Notes: generated from the sequence alone by a model not told the origin. Shown: positions 16,321 through 27,100, counted from the first letter of the stretch. The stretch is 47,863 nucleotides of DNA from Paracoccus cavernae (GCA_030410095.1 JAUFRC010000005.1:1-47863), one strand, 5' to 3'. Made by a program: numbers and translations.

Positions 16321-16548
16321 ACACCCGCCCAGAAACTGAAAATGGCTGCGTGAAGTCTACGGCCAAACCCCGTTAAGACGGGGAGGATTACCAGGTCAGG
16401 TTAAGTTTGATCTCGTGCGGAATATGGATAGCAAAAACTAAGATGGCGTGTTCTGAGATGGTAGACGCCTTTGTCGCTGTCGCTTCTTCCGACCTGTTGG
16501 AATAGTCGAAACGTAAAATACGGTTGGCTCGAAAAAAGACACTAAAAA
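16321..16548. other. No recognisable gene
   Basis: Begins with a short tail (TPAQKLKMAA then stop) that may be the end of another transposase. AATATGGATAGCA (about 16420) repeats a motif found near 14152. It may hold the promoter of the following gene block. Confidence 0.35.
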
Positions 16549-17096
16549 TGGCAAGATATCCGAGGTTCCCGTGACGTCCCCCTAATATCCAACCTGAGTT
16601 TCCTAGCCCAGAAGCCATCTCTGCCTACGGCGCCCTTAGCTTTCTTTATATGCACTCCTCGCCGCAGAATGGTCCTTACGCGATATTCGCCGGATCGTGC
16701 AGCCGCCTGTCGACCTGAAACAGACCCGGATTTTATTACGACGGTGTGCCCCGCGCGGCTTGTACTTGGGCGCACCTTAATGACCAGGCCGAGCGTCAGC
16801 TTCTGGCCGGGGCCTCTCTGAAACCTGCTCAATGGCGCAGTGGACCGCAGTTATGGCTGATGGAAATCATAGCACCCTATGAACAAGGCACCGGGGCCAA
16901 CGCCTTTAGAGCATTCATGGAGCACATTCCCGATGGCATCCAAAGCTTCCACTATTTGCGAGTGAGCGCTGCGGGCAAAGTGCGGCGCGTCGTGAAGTCG
17001 ACACGCCTGCGTGATGGCTCGTGGGGGCAAAAATCATTAGGACTGAAGCTGAAAGGAATTAAGAATGGGTATCAACCTTACGGATACGACCAATAA
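16549..17096 (+). CDS. HlyC/RtxC-like toxin-activating acyltransferase (frameshifted, divergent)
   Basis: Assembled across frames the protein reads PEAISAYGALSFLYMHSS, LAAEWSLRDIRRIVQPPVDL, FYYDGVPRAACTWAHLNDQA, QWRSGPQLWLMEIIAPYEQG and GKVRRVVKSTRLRDG. This is the order of blocks in HlyC-type lysine acyltransferases (membrane-facing WLxxxSxLHxxWPL, FYxxGxPxAFxSWA, SGxxLWxxDxxAPF). The position of the catalytic His of HlyC (S-x-L-H) holds Ala here, with a His three residues before. Frame changes lie near 16575, 16660 and 16735; the start is uncertain. The gene overlaps the following Hint-protein gene, so the pair is probably one transcript. Confidence 0.6.
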
Positions 17097-18078
17097 CCCG
17101 GCTATCGTACTGTCCCATGGGACTGAGGAAAGCCCTGGGAACTATGATAATTATACCTACACCATCGACATCAACCAGTTCAGCGACCCCAGCCAGGTGA
17201 TCACCATCACCGGCGACTGGGGTCGGTCGGACAACCCCGACCTTGATGGTGACGAAACGACGAACGGCGGCGAATACGTCGCGGCACAGATTCGAACCCC
17301 GGCGGCGGTATGTTCTTCGGAAATCTCTCCGTCGATCTGCAAACTGGCAATATGAACTGGAGCTTCACTGTCGCCGAGTTGCAGCAATTTGCTGGGCAGA
17401 ACTATGACGTTTACTTCGTCGGAAAATATGCCAACCAGAACAGTGATTCTGACCTGTTGAAGCTGGTCATCACCTGCTTCCTGGACGGTACGATGATCGC
17501 CACTCCAGCGGGGAAACCGAAGTTGAGAAGCTGGCCATCGGCGATCTGATCACAGTGCAGATGGACGGTCCGTTCCGGTCAAATGGATCGGGCGCAAGTT
17601 GATCACAAATCACGTCATGCTGTCGGACAAGGCCGCGCCAGTTCGCGTTGCAGCGGGGGCACTTGGCGGTGGTTTGCCGCACAGCGATCTGCTGCTGTCG
17701 GCCGATCACGGGCTGATCGTCGCCGGTATGGTGGTGAATGCCGGGGCGTTGGTGAACGGGGGCACGATCTGCTTCGTCGATCTAGCTGATATGCCTTCCG
17801 AATTCACCTATTACCATATCGAAACCGAAGCGCATGACGAAATTCTGGCTAATGGTCTGCGCGCTGAAACCTTGGTCGACTACATCGGTCGCAAAGGCTT
17901 CGACAATTACGCGGAATATCTGGACCTTTACGGCTGCGATCGAATCATCCCAGAAATGAAGCGTTTGCGTATTGCCTCGCGCCGTCAGCTTCCGAGTGCA
18001 CTGCGCGACCAGCTGGGGATTGCCGCATTCAGCGACGGGGTCGAGGCCCAAATCGAGGCATTTGGCAAGGCAGCCTAA
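17065..18078 (+). CDS. Hint-domain (hedgehog/intein-type) protein with beta-rich N-terminus
   Basis: Start MGINLTDTTNNPAIVLSHGT, preceded by AAAGGA, so ATG 17065 is well supported. Residues 1-135 look beta-rich and acidic (TYTIDINQFSDPSQVITITG, SFTVAELQQFAGQNYDVYFV). The Hint domain starts at CFLDGTMIATPAGETEVEKL (N-terminal Cys) and continues AIGDLITVQMDG, VPVKWIGRKLI, VRVAAGALGGGLPHSDLLLS and ADHGLIVAG. Frame changes near 17292, 17512 and 17570. No extein-type C-terminal HN is evident, so self-cleavage with release of the N-terminal part is more likely than splicing. Similar Hint proteins are common and probably secreted in Rhodobacterales. Confidence 0.78.
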
Positions 18079-18253
18079 GCTCTACGCTTTGTTCGACATC
18101 ACGGCCGGCCATCTTCAAGGTGGCCGGCTGCGCCTAAAGCCTGAATTATCACTTACACAATTACACTATGTTTCGGATTCTGCCCCCATTTGATCACTGG
18201 TCCAGAACCGCGGCCAACCCGACCGTCGCGCCTGAATGCGGGTTGAGCGAACC

Positions 18254-20844
18254 ATGACCTCAACAGCGCAATCACGCTCGTCCGCACCCACACTCTCCGC
18301 ACCAGTGGAGACAGGCCTATTGCGCGCTCATGAGTTGCGCCAGCAGGGCGACACGAGCAAAGTATCTTGTGCCTTGAAGATCTTCTGCGCATCTATCCCC
18401 GTCATGGGAAAATCTGGTACGGGCTGTCGCTGTCGCATCGGCTGGCGGGGAATTACGACGACAGCATCAGCTTTTGCGATCAGATCCTTGCGGTTCAACC
18501 CGGCAATATCGCCGCTTTGGGCGGGCGGGTGGACACCGCCCTGCGGCTGAACCGCTTATCGCAGGCGCTGGAGTATATGAGCGCTGCATGCGACGCCGCT
18601 CCGGATCACCTGCCATTTCAGCTTCGCCGCTGCGGACTGCTACGGCAGGCTGGGCAGATCGCACGTGCGCAGGATCTAGCGGTAGAGCTGCACCAGCGCC
18701 AACCCGATCTGCCCGGTCTTCAGGCCGAACTAGCCTTCATCGCCCAGGCTGATGGCCGTCCTTTCGACTGTCTGGCGGCCTGTTCGGCGGCACTGGCGCA
18801 AACGCCCGGCGATGCGCGGTTGGTGTTGGAGAAGATCAATGCCTTGACTGCTCTACGCCGTTATAGCGAGGCGCTCGCGCAGGCCGAGGCCTTTCTTGCA
18901 GCTACCCCGGATCATCCCGCCATCCAGCTACGCCGGGGCTGCCTGCTTTACCAACTGGGGCGCGCGCAAGAGAGCATCAGGTTTCTGTCAGCCTTGGCGC
19001 AGCAGCAGCCGCACAATGCCCATATTCTGCTGAATTTGGCGCGTGCCTATCGCCATGGGCAGCAGCATGTCGCGAGCCTTGCGATTCTGGACCGATTGTT
19101 GGCTCAAGATCCACAACATTGCGGCGCTCTTCAGGAAAAGCTCGAAACACTTCATCTGGCCGGACATGCCGAAGAACTATCGCGCCTCGTGCAAGAGCTA
19201 GCGGATCACTGGGCGGTTGCTGTGCAATCGGCGCAGCGTCTGGCTTTTGGCAGGTTGCTGTGCCGGGGTCTGGCCCATCTTGCAGATGATCAGGCGGGCG
19301 AGCTGCTGCGGCGCAATCGCGATAGGCTGGTCACTTTAGGTACTGAACTGTCTGTTGATCTGATTTGGCCGATCTACCGCCGGGCCGATCTTATGGGGCA
19401 CGGACCGCAGTTTGATGCCTTGGCACGCGCACTTATGGATAAAGACAAGATCGGGCTCAGCACGGCTCGAGCTATCCTGCAAGCCAGTTATCGCGCAGGC
19501 ATACCACATTGGCACCGGATTGGCCTGCATGTTTCCGATCGTGTCCCGGCCATCGATCGCGCCCGAGTGCTGATGGATCTGGCGGCGTTGTCGGGCTTGC
19601 CTGCAAAGGCGCTGGCGCTTCGGCACAAGTCCGGCGCGCGCAGGAGCGGATGCAGGGCTGCAGATTGCGATGCTCTTGCGCCAACAAGGCCGGTCGCGAG
19701 TAGCAGCCCGATATCTGGGGCTGGTCTGGCGGCACAACCCCGACGATCCAACTGTGCTGCGGGAATATATCAGCAGCCTCTGTGGGGCCGGACTGGGTGC
19801 CCGCGCCAAGCAAGTGCTGGCAGCCGCGACCCTGCGTCAGCCCGAGATGTCGCCCAACTGGCGCCGAGTCATCGCACAGGGCTGGGCCGAGTTGGATCAC
19901 TTGTCCCGCGCCACAGATCTTTGGGCCGAAGGCGATGCGGCAATGATCCCGCATGCCGACTGGTATGTAGCGAATGCGCTGTCGCGAACGGAGGCCAAGG
20001 CGCTGAATCCTTTACGTCAACGCCTATGGCAGGACAACTCGCGGCGGCATCTCGCGCCGTCGATACAGGGGTTTCTGCTGGCTGAGGCGGTGCAGCTCGG
20101 GGTCCCGGCCCTTGACGCCACCGAGACAACCTTACACGCCATGGCGGTTGTTGCGCGTTGGACCGAAGGGCCTGAACGCAACCCTGCGCCATACTCCCGA
20201 CCGGTGCCGCACAGCATCGTGCAGTTCTGGAGTCAGGGCACGCCACCACCACAGGTCGCCGGAGCCGTAACTTCGTGGCAGGGCGCGGCAGGCTTTGCGC
20301 ATCAGTTGTTTGACCGTGATGCCGCGAAAGATTTCCTGCTGGAGCGGTTGGGCGCTGACTGGCTACGTGCGTTTGGCCGAGCCGGTTCTGCAACAGAGGA
20401 AAGCGATTTCTTCCGCCTGTGTCATCTCGGCTTGCTCGGAGGATCTACGCCGATTGCGATGACTGGCTGACCGGAGATGCTGCCCAACTAGTCTGCGGCC
20501 CCTCTTGTCTGACGGTCTTTCGCGAACCGACGGGGGCGGTCGGCAACAATTTGATCGTCGCTCCGCCTCGGCATCCGGCAATCCTGTGGGCAGCGATCTG
20601 CGCGAAGCGCGCGTTGGAGGAGCGACACAATGAAACCATCTGGGGAAAAACCGGGCCGGGTCTTCTGACCCGGGCAGTCGCCTGGCACATCCAGAAAGCC
20701 GCAGCGTCTGGCAACGCGCCGTCGCTGCGTATTCTGCCCGCTGGCAATTGGGACGGATCGTCCAGTTTCACAGCCCGCTGTCGTACAAATCCAGCAAATC
20801 CTACTGGAATCGCCAAGATGTGGCAGGTGCACTCAATGGCCTAG
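18254..20844 (+). CDS. TPR-repeat protein fused to a GT32 (OCH1-like) glycosyltransferase (frameshifted)
   Basis: ATG 18254 gives a short lead (LLRAHELRQQGDTSK), then after a change near 18366 a long array of tetratricopeptide-like repeats (YGLSLSHRLAGNYDDSISFC, LVLEKINALTALRRYSEALA, HILLNLARAYRHGQQHVASL). After a change near 19625 a second helical region leads to a glycosyltransferase module: HSIVQFWSQGTPPPQVAGAV, ATEESDFFRLCHLGLLGG and, after a change near 20445, IYADCDDWL with the DxD nucleotide-sugar motif. This pattern (W-x-Q-G ... R/F-L-GG-x-YAD-x-D) is GT32/OCH1-like. About 863 aa. The acceptor is unknown; TPRs may hold a protein substrate. Confidence 0.72.
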
Positions 20845-21022
20845 CCGCCCATCTCCCTCCGTGTAAGTGGCAAAGACATGACCGCTGACTCAAGCAGCCC
20901 GACGGCACGGGAATATGGACGCCAACGATTTGGCCGCAATCAAAATCACATCACCTTGTCCGCTAGGGTGGTTTCGCTTTTTCGCCAGGCCTCATGCTAG
21001 GGCTGTTGCAAAGGATTTCGAC

Positions 21023-24000
21023 ATGAACCGCATTATCAGTAAGCTTCAATTCCGCCGGTCCGAGACAAGCGCCACCCCGCCCGAGATCGCGGGCCATATT
21101 GACGGCATCCGTGACCAAGATATCGTCGGCTGGATCCACATGAATGGGCGTTCCGAACCGCTGACGATCGATCTTCTGGTAGATGGTCAGGAAGTCGCCT
21201 TGACGATTACGGCTGATGATCATCGTTCTGATGTCGAGGCAGCGGGGTTCGGCGATGGCCGTCACGGCTTCCATTGTACCATGCCCACGACCGATGGTTA
21301 TGGCCAACCCTGGCAGGATGGCCAGAGCGTGCTTATCGAATTACGCCTTGCCGGTACGCCGCAAACACTCATGCAACAGCAAATCACGTTGCGCTCGCCC
21401 GAAACAGACGCCACCATATTGGACTGCGATGGCCGCATTGAAAAGCTAACCGAGACCTACCTGCGTGGTTGGGTGACCAATCGCCAGAATGTCAGCCAGA
21501 TCTTGCGAGCGGATGTGCTGATCAACGGCACCTTTTTCTGCAAGGCGCTGAATGATCAACCCCGCGACGATCTTGTGCGTCAGGGTCTGTCCAAGGGGCC
21601 GGCGGCGTGCGGATTTCCCTGCCTCTGCGCCAGCTTGGTAGGGGGACGCATGAAGTCTCTTTGCAATTTCCCGATGGCAAGCTGATCAGCAAGACCGTCG
21701 AAGTCCGAGGCGATCACTATCGACCCGCCCCAACCGCGCGGATCGCGCCTGCCGATTGCGCGGTAATTGTGCCGGTCTATAACGCAGCTGAGGACGTGGC
21801 GATCTGTTTAGAACGCCTGCGGGCCTATACCCCGCCCGAGGTCGATATCCTGTTCGTCGACGATGCCTCGCCCGATCCGCAAATTGCTAGGCTGCTGAGC
21901 AGGCTCGAGATATCCCGAATTTGCGCGTACTACGCAATAACCACAATCTGGGCTTCACCGGCACTGTAAACAGAGGCATGGCAGAGGTTGGGCGCAAGCA
22001 TCCGATCTTGCTGAACAGCGATGCTCGCGTAACGCCGAACTGGATTGCCGGCCTGTTGGCGGCCGCAAGGTCACGCCCGCGGTCGCTACGGTGACGCCGA
22101 TGTCGGACCGCGCCGGTGCCTTTTCTGCGCCTGAGTTGGGCAATGACAACGGCCTGCCACCAGGCGTTGATGAAATCACCTTTGCCCGTGCGTTCCGGCG
22201 CCGCGCGCTTGGCCTTTATCCTCAAGTGCCCACCGGCAACGGCTTTTGCATGTTCATTCATCGCGCCTGTCTGGATGAAGTCGGTGCCTTGGATGTCGCG
22301 GCATTTCCTCGCGGCTATGGCGAAGAAAACGATTTTTGTATGCGAGCAGGTCGCGCGGGTTGGCTGCATCTGATTGACGATCGTACCTATGTGTTTCATG
22401 ACCGCTCGAAAAGCTTTGGCAGTGCCAAAGATGGGCTGATGAAGGCAGGTCGTGCAGTGATCGACGCCCGCTACCCTGAATACAAGAAGGCCATCCGAGT
22501 CTTTTCGCATGGGGATGACCTGGCACTGGCCCGGATGCAGGCGCGCCGCTCACAAGCCGATTGCCTGAACCCACGCGTCTCTCTGCCTCGGACGCTATAT
22601 GTCGTGGCGACCCAGACGGGCGGCACTCCGCAGACCAATCTGGATCTAATGGCCGCACTACAAGACAGCCGCGATGCCTGGCTGCTACGCTGTTCAAGCA
22701 TTTAGTGCTGTCACATTTGCAGGATGGCAAGCTGGTCGAGATTGCCAGTCGTGAACTTAGCGACCCGATCGAACCTATCCGCCATGTCTCGACAGAATAT
22801 GATGAAACAGTGGCGGGCTGGCTGCAACGCTTTGAATTCGAAGTCGTTCATATCCGCCATCTGGCCTGGCACAGCCTGAATTTGCCGCAGCTGGCTAAGT
22901 TGGCAGGTTGTACGGTGGTGTTCTCGTTCCATGATTTTTATACGATCTGCCCTCGATCAAGTTGTTGCAGGACGATGGGGTCTTCTACGGCGGTGACCTG
23001 CAACAGCTGACCGGCGAGGTTACCCCCGAGCTTTGGAAGCCCGATACCATGCCGCCCGCCGGAATGGGTTGGATCCGCTTCTGGCGCGAACGCTTCGACC
23101 GAGCACTGTCGTGCTGCGATGCTTTTGTAACCACTTCGGACAGTGCCAGAGCTCGACTTCTGGCGGGACTGCCGGCGATTGAGCCCGCGCGTTTTTCGTC
23201 ATCCCGCATGGCCGCGATTTCTCTAAATTGCTGCGGCTTCGGCAGGTGCCCCGACATGGGCAGCCGATCCGCATTCTGGTGCCGGGCAATATAAGCACAG
23301 CGAAAGGGCTGGGCGTGATCCGTGCGTTGCTTGAGATAGACCGCGAGCACCTGTTGGAGTTTCACGTACTGGGTCGCACAGAGTCTTCGGTGAAGATTAA
23401 CGACCCCCGGCTCATCGGGCATGGCGTCTATAACCGCGAGGAATTCACCAGCCGTGTCCAGAGCTTGAACATCCATCTGGGTGCGGTGTTTTCGATATGG
23501 GACGAGACCTATTGCCACATTGACCGAATTGTGGTCAGCGGGCGTTCCAGCGCTGGTATTTGATTTCCCAACAGTGGCGGGTCGTGTGCGCGCCAGCGGT
23601 GCGGGCTGGATTCTTCCACATCAGGATATCGAGCAACTTTACCGTAAACTTCTTGAAATTGCGTTTGATACTGCTGAACAGAATCGCGCTGATCTGGCGG
23701 TTGCAGCCTGGCAGAGCGGGCCAGGAATGGCGGAATCGACCGGGCTTATGGCTGCGCGCTATCTGAACCTGTACCGCAGGGCACAGGGACAAAATACCCT
23801 GCCGGTGGTCGGCGTTGTGTCGGCGTCCGAGGATAAGGCACTGTCAGCAGGAGGTGGCGTCTGGCAACAGGTGGACCCGACCACACAGACGAGTGCATTT
23901 GTGTTGCTATGTCGGCACAAGCACTGTTGGCCAATCTGGAGATTGGCAGTCTAGACGGCGCTCTGGTGCAGATCGACGCCGTGCCTGTCACCTTGGCTGC

Positions 24001-24088
24001 TAACTTACTAGAAACGCTACAGCAGGCGAGGATTCCTCACCGTATTACCAAGCCTGAGCACTCCGAACACATTGACGCTTCCGCATAG
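21023..24088 (+). CDS. Bifunctional glycosyltransferase, GT2 plus GT4-like modules (many frame changes)
   Basis: ATG 21023 follows AAAGGA. The N-terminal ~190 residues hold two GWI-type beta modules (GHIDGIRDQDIVGWIHMNGR; ETYLRGWVTNRQNVSQILRA). A GT2 domain follows (CAVIVPVYNAAEDVAICLER, ILFVDDASPDPQ, LRNNHNLGFTGTVNRGM, ILLNSDARVTPNW, GYGEENDFCMRAGRAGW). A GT4-like part ends the protein (HSLNLPQLAKLAGCTVVFSF, HDFYTICP, IRILVPGNISTAKG, TELWSAGVPALVFDFP). The last segment, MSAQALLANLEIGSLDGALV, ends at TAG 24086-24088. Frame changes near 21605, 21910, 22080, 22690, 22955, 23195, 23525 and 23905. About 1020 aa. Sugar and acceptor unknown. Confidence 0.72.
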
Positions 24089-24091
24089 TAT

Positions 24092-24132
24092 ATCGGGTGC
24101 CGTCGCGTCTTGTGACGGCACCCGATTGATCT
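24092..24132 (+). terminator. Strong terminator closing the glycosyltransferase block
   Basis: ATCGGGTGCCGTC (24092-24104) pairs perfectly with GACGGCACCCGAT (24114-24126), loop 9, followed by TGATCTTTAAC. Placed 4 bases after the stop; no strong U-run, so efficiency is uncertain. Confidence 0.7.
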
Positions 24133-24195
24133 TTAACTATAATATTCAGACAGTGAAAGCTTCACTGCACAATGAATTTTCTCTACATGCGCAAT

Positions 24196-24926
24196 CTATA
24201 CCGCACTCACGATTTCTGGATGATACTGAGGCGCATTGTCTGCATTCATCTTTTCAACCGCCTCAATCGCGGCGTTTATATCAGAAAAAACGATATGGCG
24301 CATTTGCCAAGGGGCATAGCGCCACCACTTTAACGCCAGCAGCCGCTTCTTGGTTTTTTCATCAAAGCGCTCGCCTATCTTTCGGGCAGGAACACCGCCA
24401 ACAATGTCATAGGGGGCCACATCTTTTGTTACCACAGCTCCTGCGCCAATGATAGCTCCATCCCCAACATTAACGCCCGCAATGATAATCGCGTTGTTTC
24501 CGATCCAGACATCATTCCCGATGACCGTACGGCGCAATACCTCGGCATGTGCCTTCCTAGTCAGTTGCGGGTCAACTGCATCGGTCTGATAGTCCGTTCT
24601 GTTACTCCATTTTTTGGCTTCATTCATATTAAAGCGATAGCTTTGTTGATATTGGAATGGGCTTGTCGAGAGCCACTTGGTGGGGTGATTTGGCTGCCAA
24701 TTACAATTCCTGCTGCAATAGAGCAGTAACGGCCAATATCAGTTGTATATACCCGACCATCCGCAAGATAGGTAAATGCACCCAGCCAGCACTTTCCGCT
24801 GAATGAGGCACGATTGCTGCGGGCCGGAGGCTCGAATGAAAGAGACCCCAGAGAGTTAATGCTGCGAATATTCACATCAAGCCCTCTGGCTTTCAGTTCC
24901 GTAAGATCAAGACGATCAACAGGCAT
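24196..24926 (-). CDS. CatB-related O-acetyltransferase (hexapeptide repeat), frameshifted
   Basis: Start MPVDRLDLTELKARGLDVNI at 24926; DIGRYCSIAAGIVIGS, then a one-base change near 24690 to NHPTKWLSTSPFQYQQSYRF. Left-handed beta-helix turns follow (VIGNDVWIGNNAIIIAGVNV, GDGAIIGAGAVVTKDVAPYD, IVGGVPARKIGERFDEK). Typical of CatB/LbH acyl-CoA-dependent O-acetyltransferases that modify sugars. It converges on the glycosyltransferase genes, so it may decorate the same glycan, though it is on the other strand and more AT-rich. Confidence 0.82.
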
Positions 24927-25054
24927 CGGGTCCTCGGTTTGTATAATATTTGCAATTATCTACTTGAAGCGGCAGTAAGTAGATAGACTGTACCGCAAAC
25001 CTATCGAGCTCAGTTCGGTGTGCACAGAGGTCGACGCTACTTTCGCTTCAGGAG

Positions 25055-26097
25055 GGCCTTGTTGCGCAAATCCGGGGGATTCATCTCGTGAATCCAGCAT
25101 GCTAGCTGGGCAGCATGAGCAAACCTTCGAAGCCGACCTACAAGACCACCAACTGGCAAGCGTATAATCGGGCGCTGAGGCAGCGCGGGTCGCTGACTGT
25201 CTGGTTCGATCCCTCGATGCAGTGGGAAGCCATTCCGTCGGGGCGTCGCGGCCGTCAGCAGGCCTATAGCGACGCGGCGATCCAGGCCTGCCTCACCCTC
25301 AAGGTCTTCCTCGGGCTGCCGCTCCGCCAAGCGACCGGTTTCGTGGCGAGCCTGCTCGAACTGTCCGGGCTCGGCTGGTCCGTGCCGGACTTCAGCACTC
25401 TGTCACGCCGCCAGAAAACATTGAACGTGACCATCCCGTATCGCGGCTCCAAGGGGCCGCTGCACCTGCTCGTGGACAGCACCGGCATCAAGGTTGAAGG
25501 CGAAGGCGAGTGGCACACGCGCAAGCATGGCGGCTCGAAACGGCGCGTGTGGCGCAAGATCCACCTCGGATCGACGAGGAAACATTGGAGGTTCGGGCCG
25601 TCGAGGTCACGTCCAGCAATGTCGGTGATGCGCCGATGCTGCCGGACCTGCTTGCCCAGATCCCGGCGGAGGAGGAGATCGCCAGCGTCACCGCCGACGG
25701 TGCCTATGACACCCGCGCCTGCCATGACGCCATCGCCGCCCGCGATGCTGCAGCTATCATCCCGCCGAGACGGAATGCGAGGCCATGGAAGCCGGACACA
25801 GCCGGAGCCCGGGCGCGCAACGAGATCCTGCGAGCATCGAAGCACTTGGGCCGGGCGCTCTGGCGGAACTGGAGCGGGTATCACCGCCGCAGCCGGGTCG
25901 AAACGAAAATGAACTGCGTGAAGCTGCTCGGCCAGCGGCTGATGTCGCGGGACTTCGACCGCCAGGTGGCAGAGGTCCAGATCCGCGCGGCGGTCCTCAA
26001 CCGCTTCACGGCACTCGGTATCCCCATGACCGTGGCCGCACGATAAGTATCCGGGGAAAGGGAAGTGCGGTCATCAGCTGATTTGCGCAACAGCGCC
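25055..26097 (+). mobile_element. IS5-family insertion sequence
   Basis: Ends GGCCTTGTTGCGCAAATC (25055) and GATTTGCGCAACAGCGCC (ending 26097), imperfect inverted repeats; 1043 bp. Closer to the copy at 2445 than to the GCGTTGTTGCAGA group. Confidence 0.8.
25115..26046 (+). CDS. IS5-family transposase (one frame change)
   Basis: MSKPSKPTYKTTNWQAYNRA to RRVWRKIHLG, with first Asp in LLVDSTGIKVEGEGEW. A one-base loss near 25567 (CACCTCGGATCGAC) changes frame; it continues IDEETLEVRAVEVTSSNVGD, SVTADGAYDTRACHDAIAAR (second Asp) and YHRRSRVETKMNCVKLLGQR (Glu). Whole length about 310 aa when corrected. Confidence 0.85.
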
Positions 26098-26109
26098 CGT
26101 GGAAATGGG

Positions 26110-26487
26110 TCATGCCTCGGCCTCCGAAACGGAAGGCAGAACCTCGAACGAGGCGAACAGTGGGACCGCCCAATTGACCGCACTGGCAAGCATGGCGATG
26201 CGCGGGGCAATCGCATGAGCATGGTCGCGCGGCAGGCGGTAGCGCAGCACGACACGGGCATCAGGGGCGACGGGGCATTCCCCACCCTTCCACGCATAGG
26301 CAACGCCGGTGCGGTAAGCAGGCGCGGCTAAATCGGCCAGCGCGTCGATCATCGCCGAAACCTTATCGGCGCGGTCGATCCAGTAGGCGCGGCCCTCGGC
26401 ATCGCCTTTGCGGCTTGCTTCGCGGGCCATAGCGCGGGCGTGGATCTCATCGGCAATCAGGCCGGTTCTGTCGGGGGTGTCGAACAT
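26110..26487 (-). CDS. Hypothetical protein, phage/plasmid type (125 aa)
   Basis: Intact frame: MFDTPDRTGLIADEIHARAM, then WIDRADKVSAMIDALADLAA and RVVLRYRLPRDHAHAIAPRI. No recognised domain. Its upstream region (26553-26568) carries a 16-mer that matches the operator area of the phage-type repressor at 30143, so it may be controlled by that repressor. Confidence 0.55.
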   Translation of the reverse strand: MFDTPDRTGLIADEIHARAMAREASRKGDAEGRAYWIDRADKVSAMIDALADLAAPAYRTGVAYAWKGGECPVAPDARVVLRYRLPRDHAHAIAPRIAMLASAVNWAVPLFASFEVLPSVSEAEA

Positions 26488-26552
26488 TGCATTCTCCCGG
26501 TGAAAATGGGGTTCAGCAGGCTCGGGTTCGTCGCTGCTGATGGGGAGGAAAA

Positions 26553-26568
26553 TGCATTAATACATATT
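26553..26568. promoter_or_regulatory. Operator-like 16-mer shared with the S24 repressor locus
   Basis: TGCATTAATACATATT here and TGCAGTAATACATATT at 30874-30889 differ at one position. It lies 66 bases before the ATG of the hypothetical gene at 26110-26487. Confidence 0.5.
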
Positions 26569-26689
26569 TTTGCGTAGCCAAAATGCACATTCTGCCCCGC
26601 CCTAACCGGCGCCCACCGATCGGACAGCAAAAGCCCGTCGGTGAATGAGCAGGATCACTCCGACATGGGGTGTAAAATTTCCCGTAATC

Positions 26690-26745
26690 GTGTATGATCA
26701 GTAATCCGTTCGGTATGCCCGTTCGGTGCTATTGGAGGACCAAAC
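26690..26745 (+). promoter_or_regulatory. Repeated leader, copy 1
   Basis: -10-like TATGAT (26693-26698), then TTCGGTATGCCCGTTCGGTG, CTATT and the ribosome-binding site GGAGG (26734-26738). The same arrangement recurs at 27041 and 27421. Confidence 0.6.
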
Positions 26746-26990
26746 ATGGTCCGCGAACGAGAAGAGCGCGCGAGAGAGAGGCGATGTTGCGCCGCGCAAG
26801 CGAGGCGCTGAAACCATCGCCCTCAGATATCGAACTCGATGAGCGCGCATCACGAACATTGGATGAGATGGAGCGCAGGGATGAGTTTGCAGCACGAGCT
26901 GTAGTGCGCCGTGAGAGCGATCGCATCGCCAAAAGGCGAAACGGGAAGAAGCTACGCGAGATCTTGCATGGCGAGGCATCCACGATCTGA
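26746..26990 (+). CDS. Small helical protein, paralog 1 (probably one base missing after the start)
   Basis: ATG 26746 stands 7 bases after GGAGG, but its frame closes early. The adjacent frame reads HGPRTRRAREREAMLRRASE, SDIELDERASRTLDEMERRD and DRIAKRRNGKKLREILHGEA to TGA 26988-26990. It shares the pattern x-LD-x-x-E...(E/D)RI-x-K-R with the proteins at 27101 and 27478. About 80 aa, basic and helical. The function is unknown. Confidence 0.5.
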
Positions 26991-27040
26991 GCAAGGTGCG
27001 CTGATATCGCGTCTTATTTGGTTGTGGGTAAATTCGGGTC

Positions 27041-27100
27041 GTTATGATAGTTTAGGCTATCCCGACGGTATGCCCGCTGGGTGTTATGGAGGGCCTGCTT
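27041..27100 (+). promoter_or_regulatory. Repeated leader, copy 2
   Basis: TATGAT (27043-27048), CGACGGTATGCCCGCTGGGT, GTTAT and GGAGGG (27088-27093), ending directly before ATG 27101. It matches copy 1 in the block CGGTATGCCCG and in spacing. Confidence 0.6.

Noticed and set aside
16321..16353. TPAQKLKMAA tail as an integral part of the truncated IS5 transposase
   Set aside because: Homology to IS5 copies stops at 16320; the tail is in frame only by chance or belongs to another element.
15881..26097. Composite transposon formed by flanking IS5 copies
   Set aside because: The copies belong to different IS5 groups with different ends, and the left one is truncated, so they could not mobilise the block together now.
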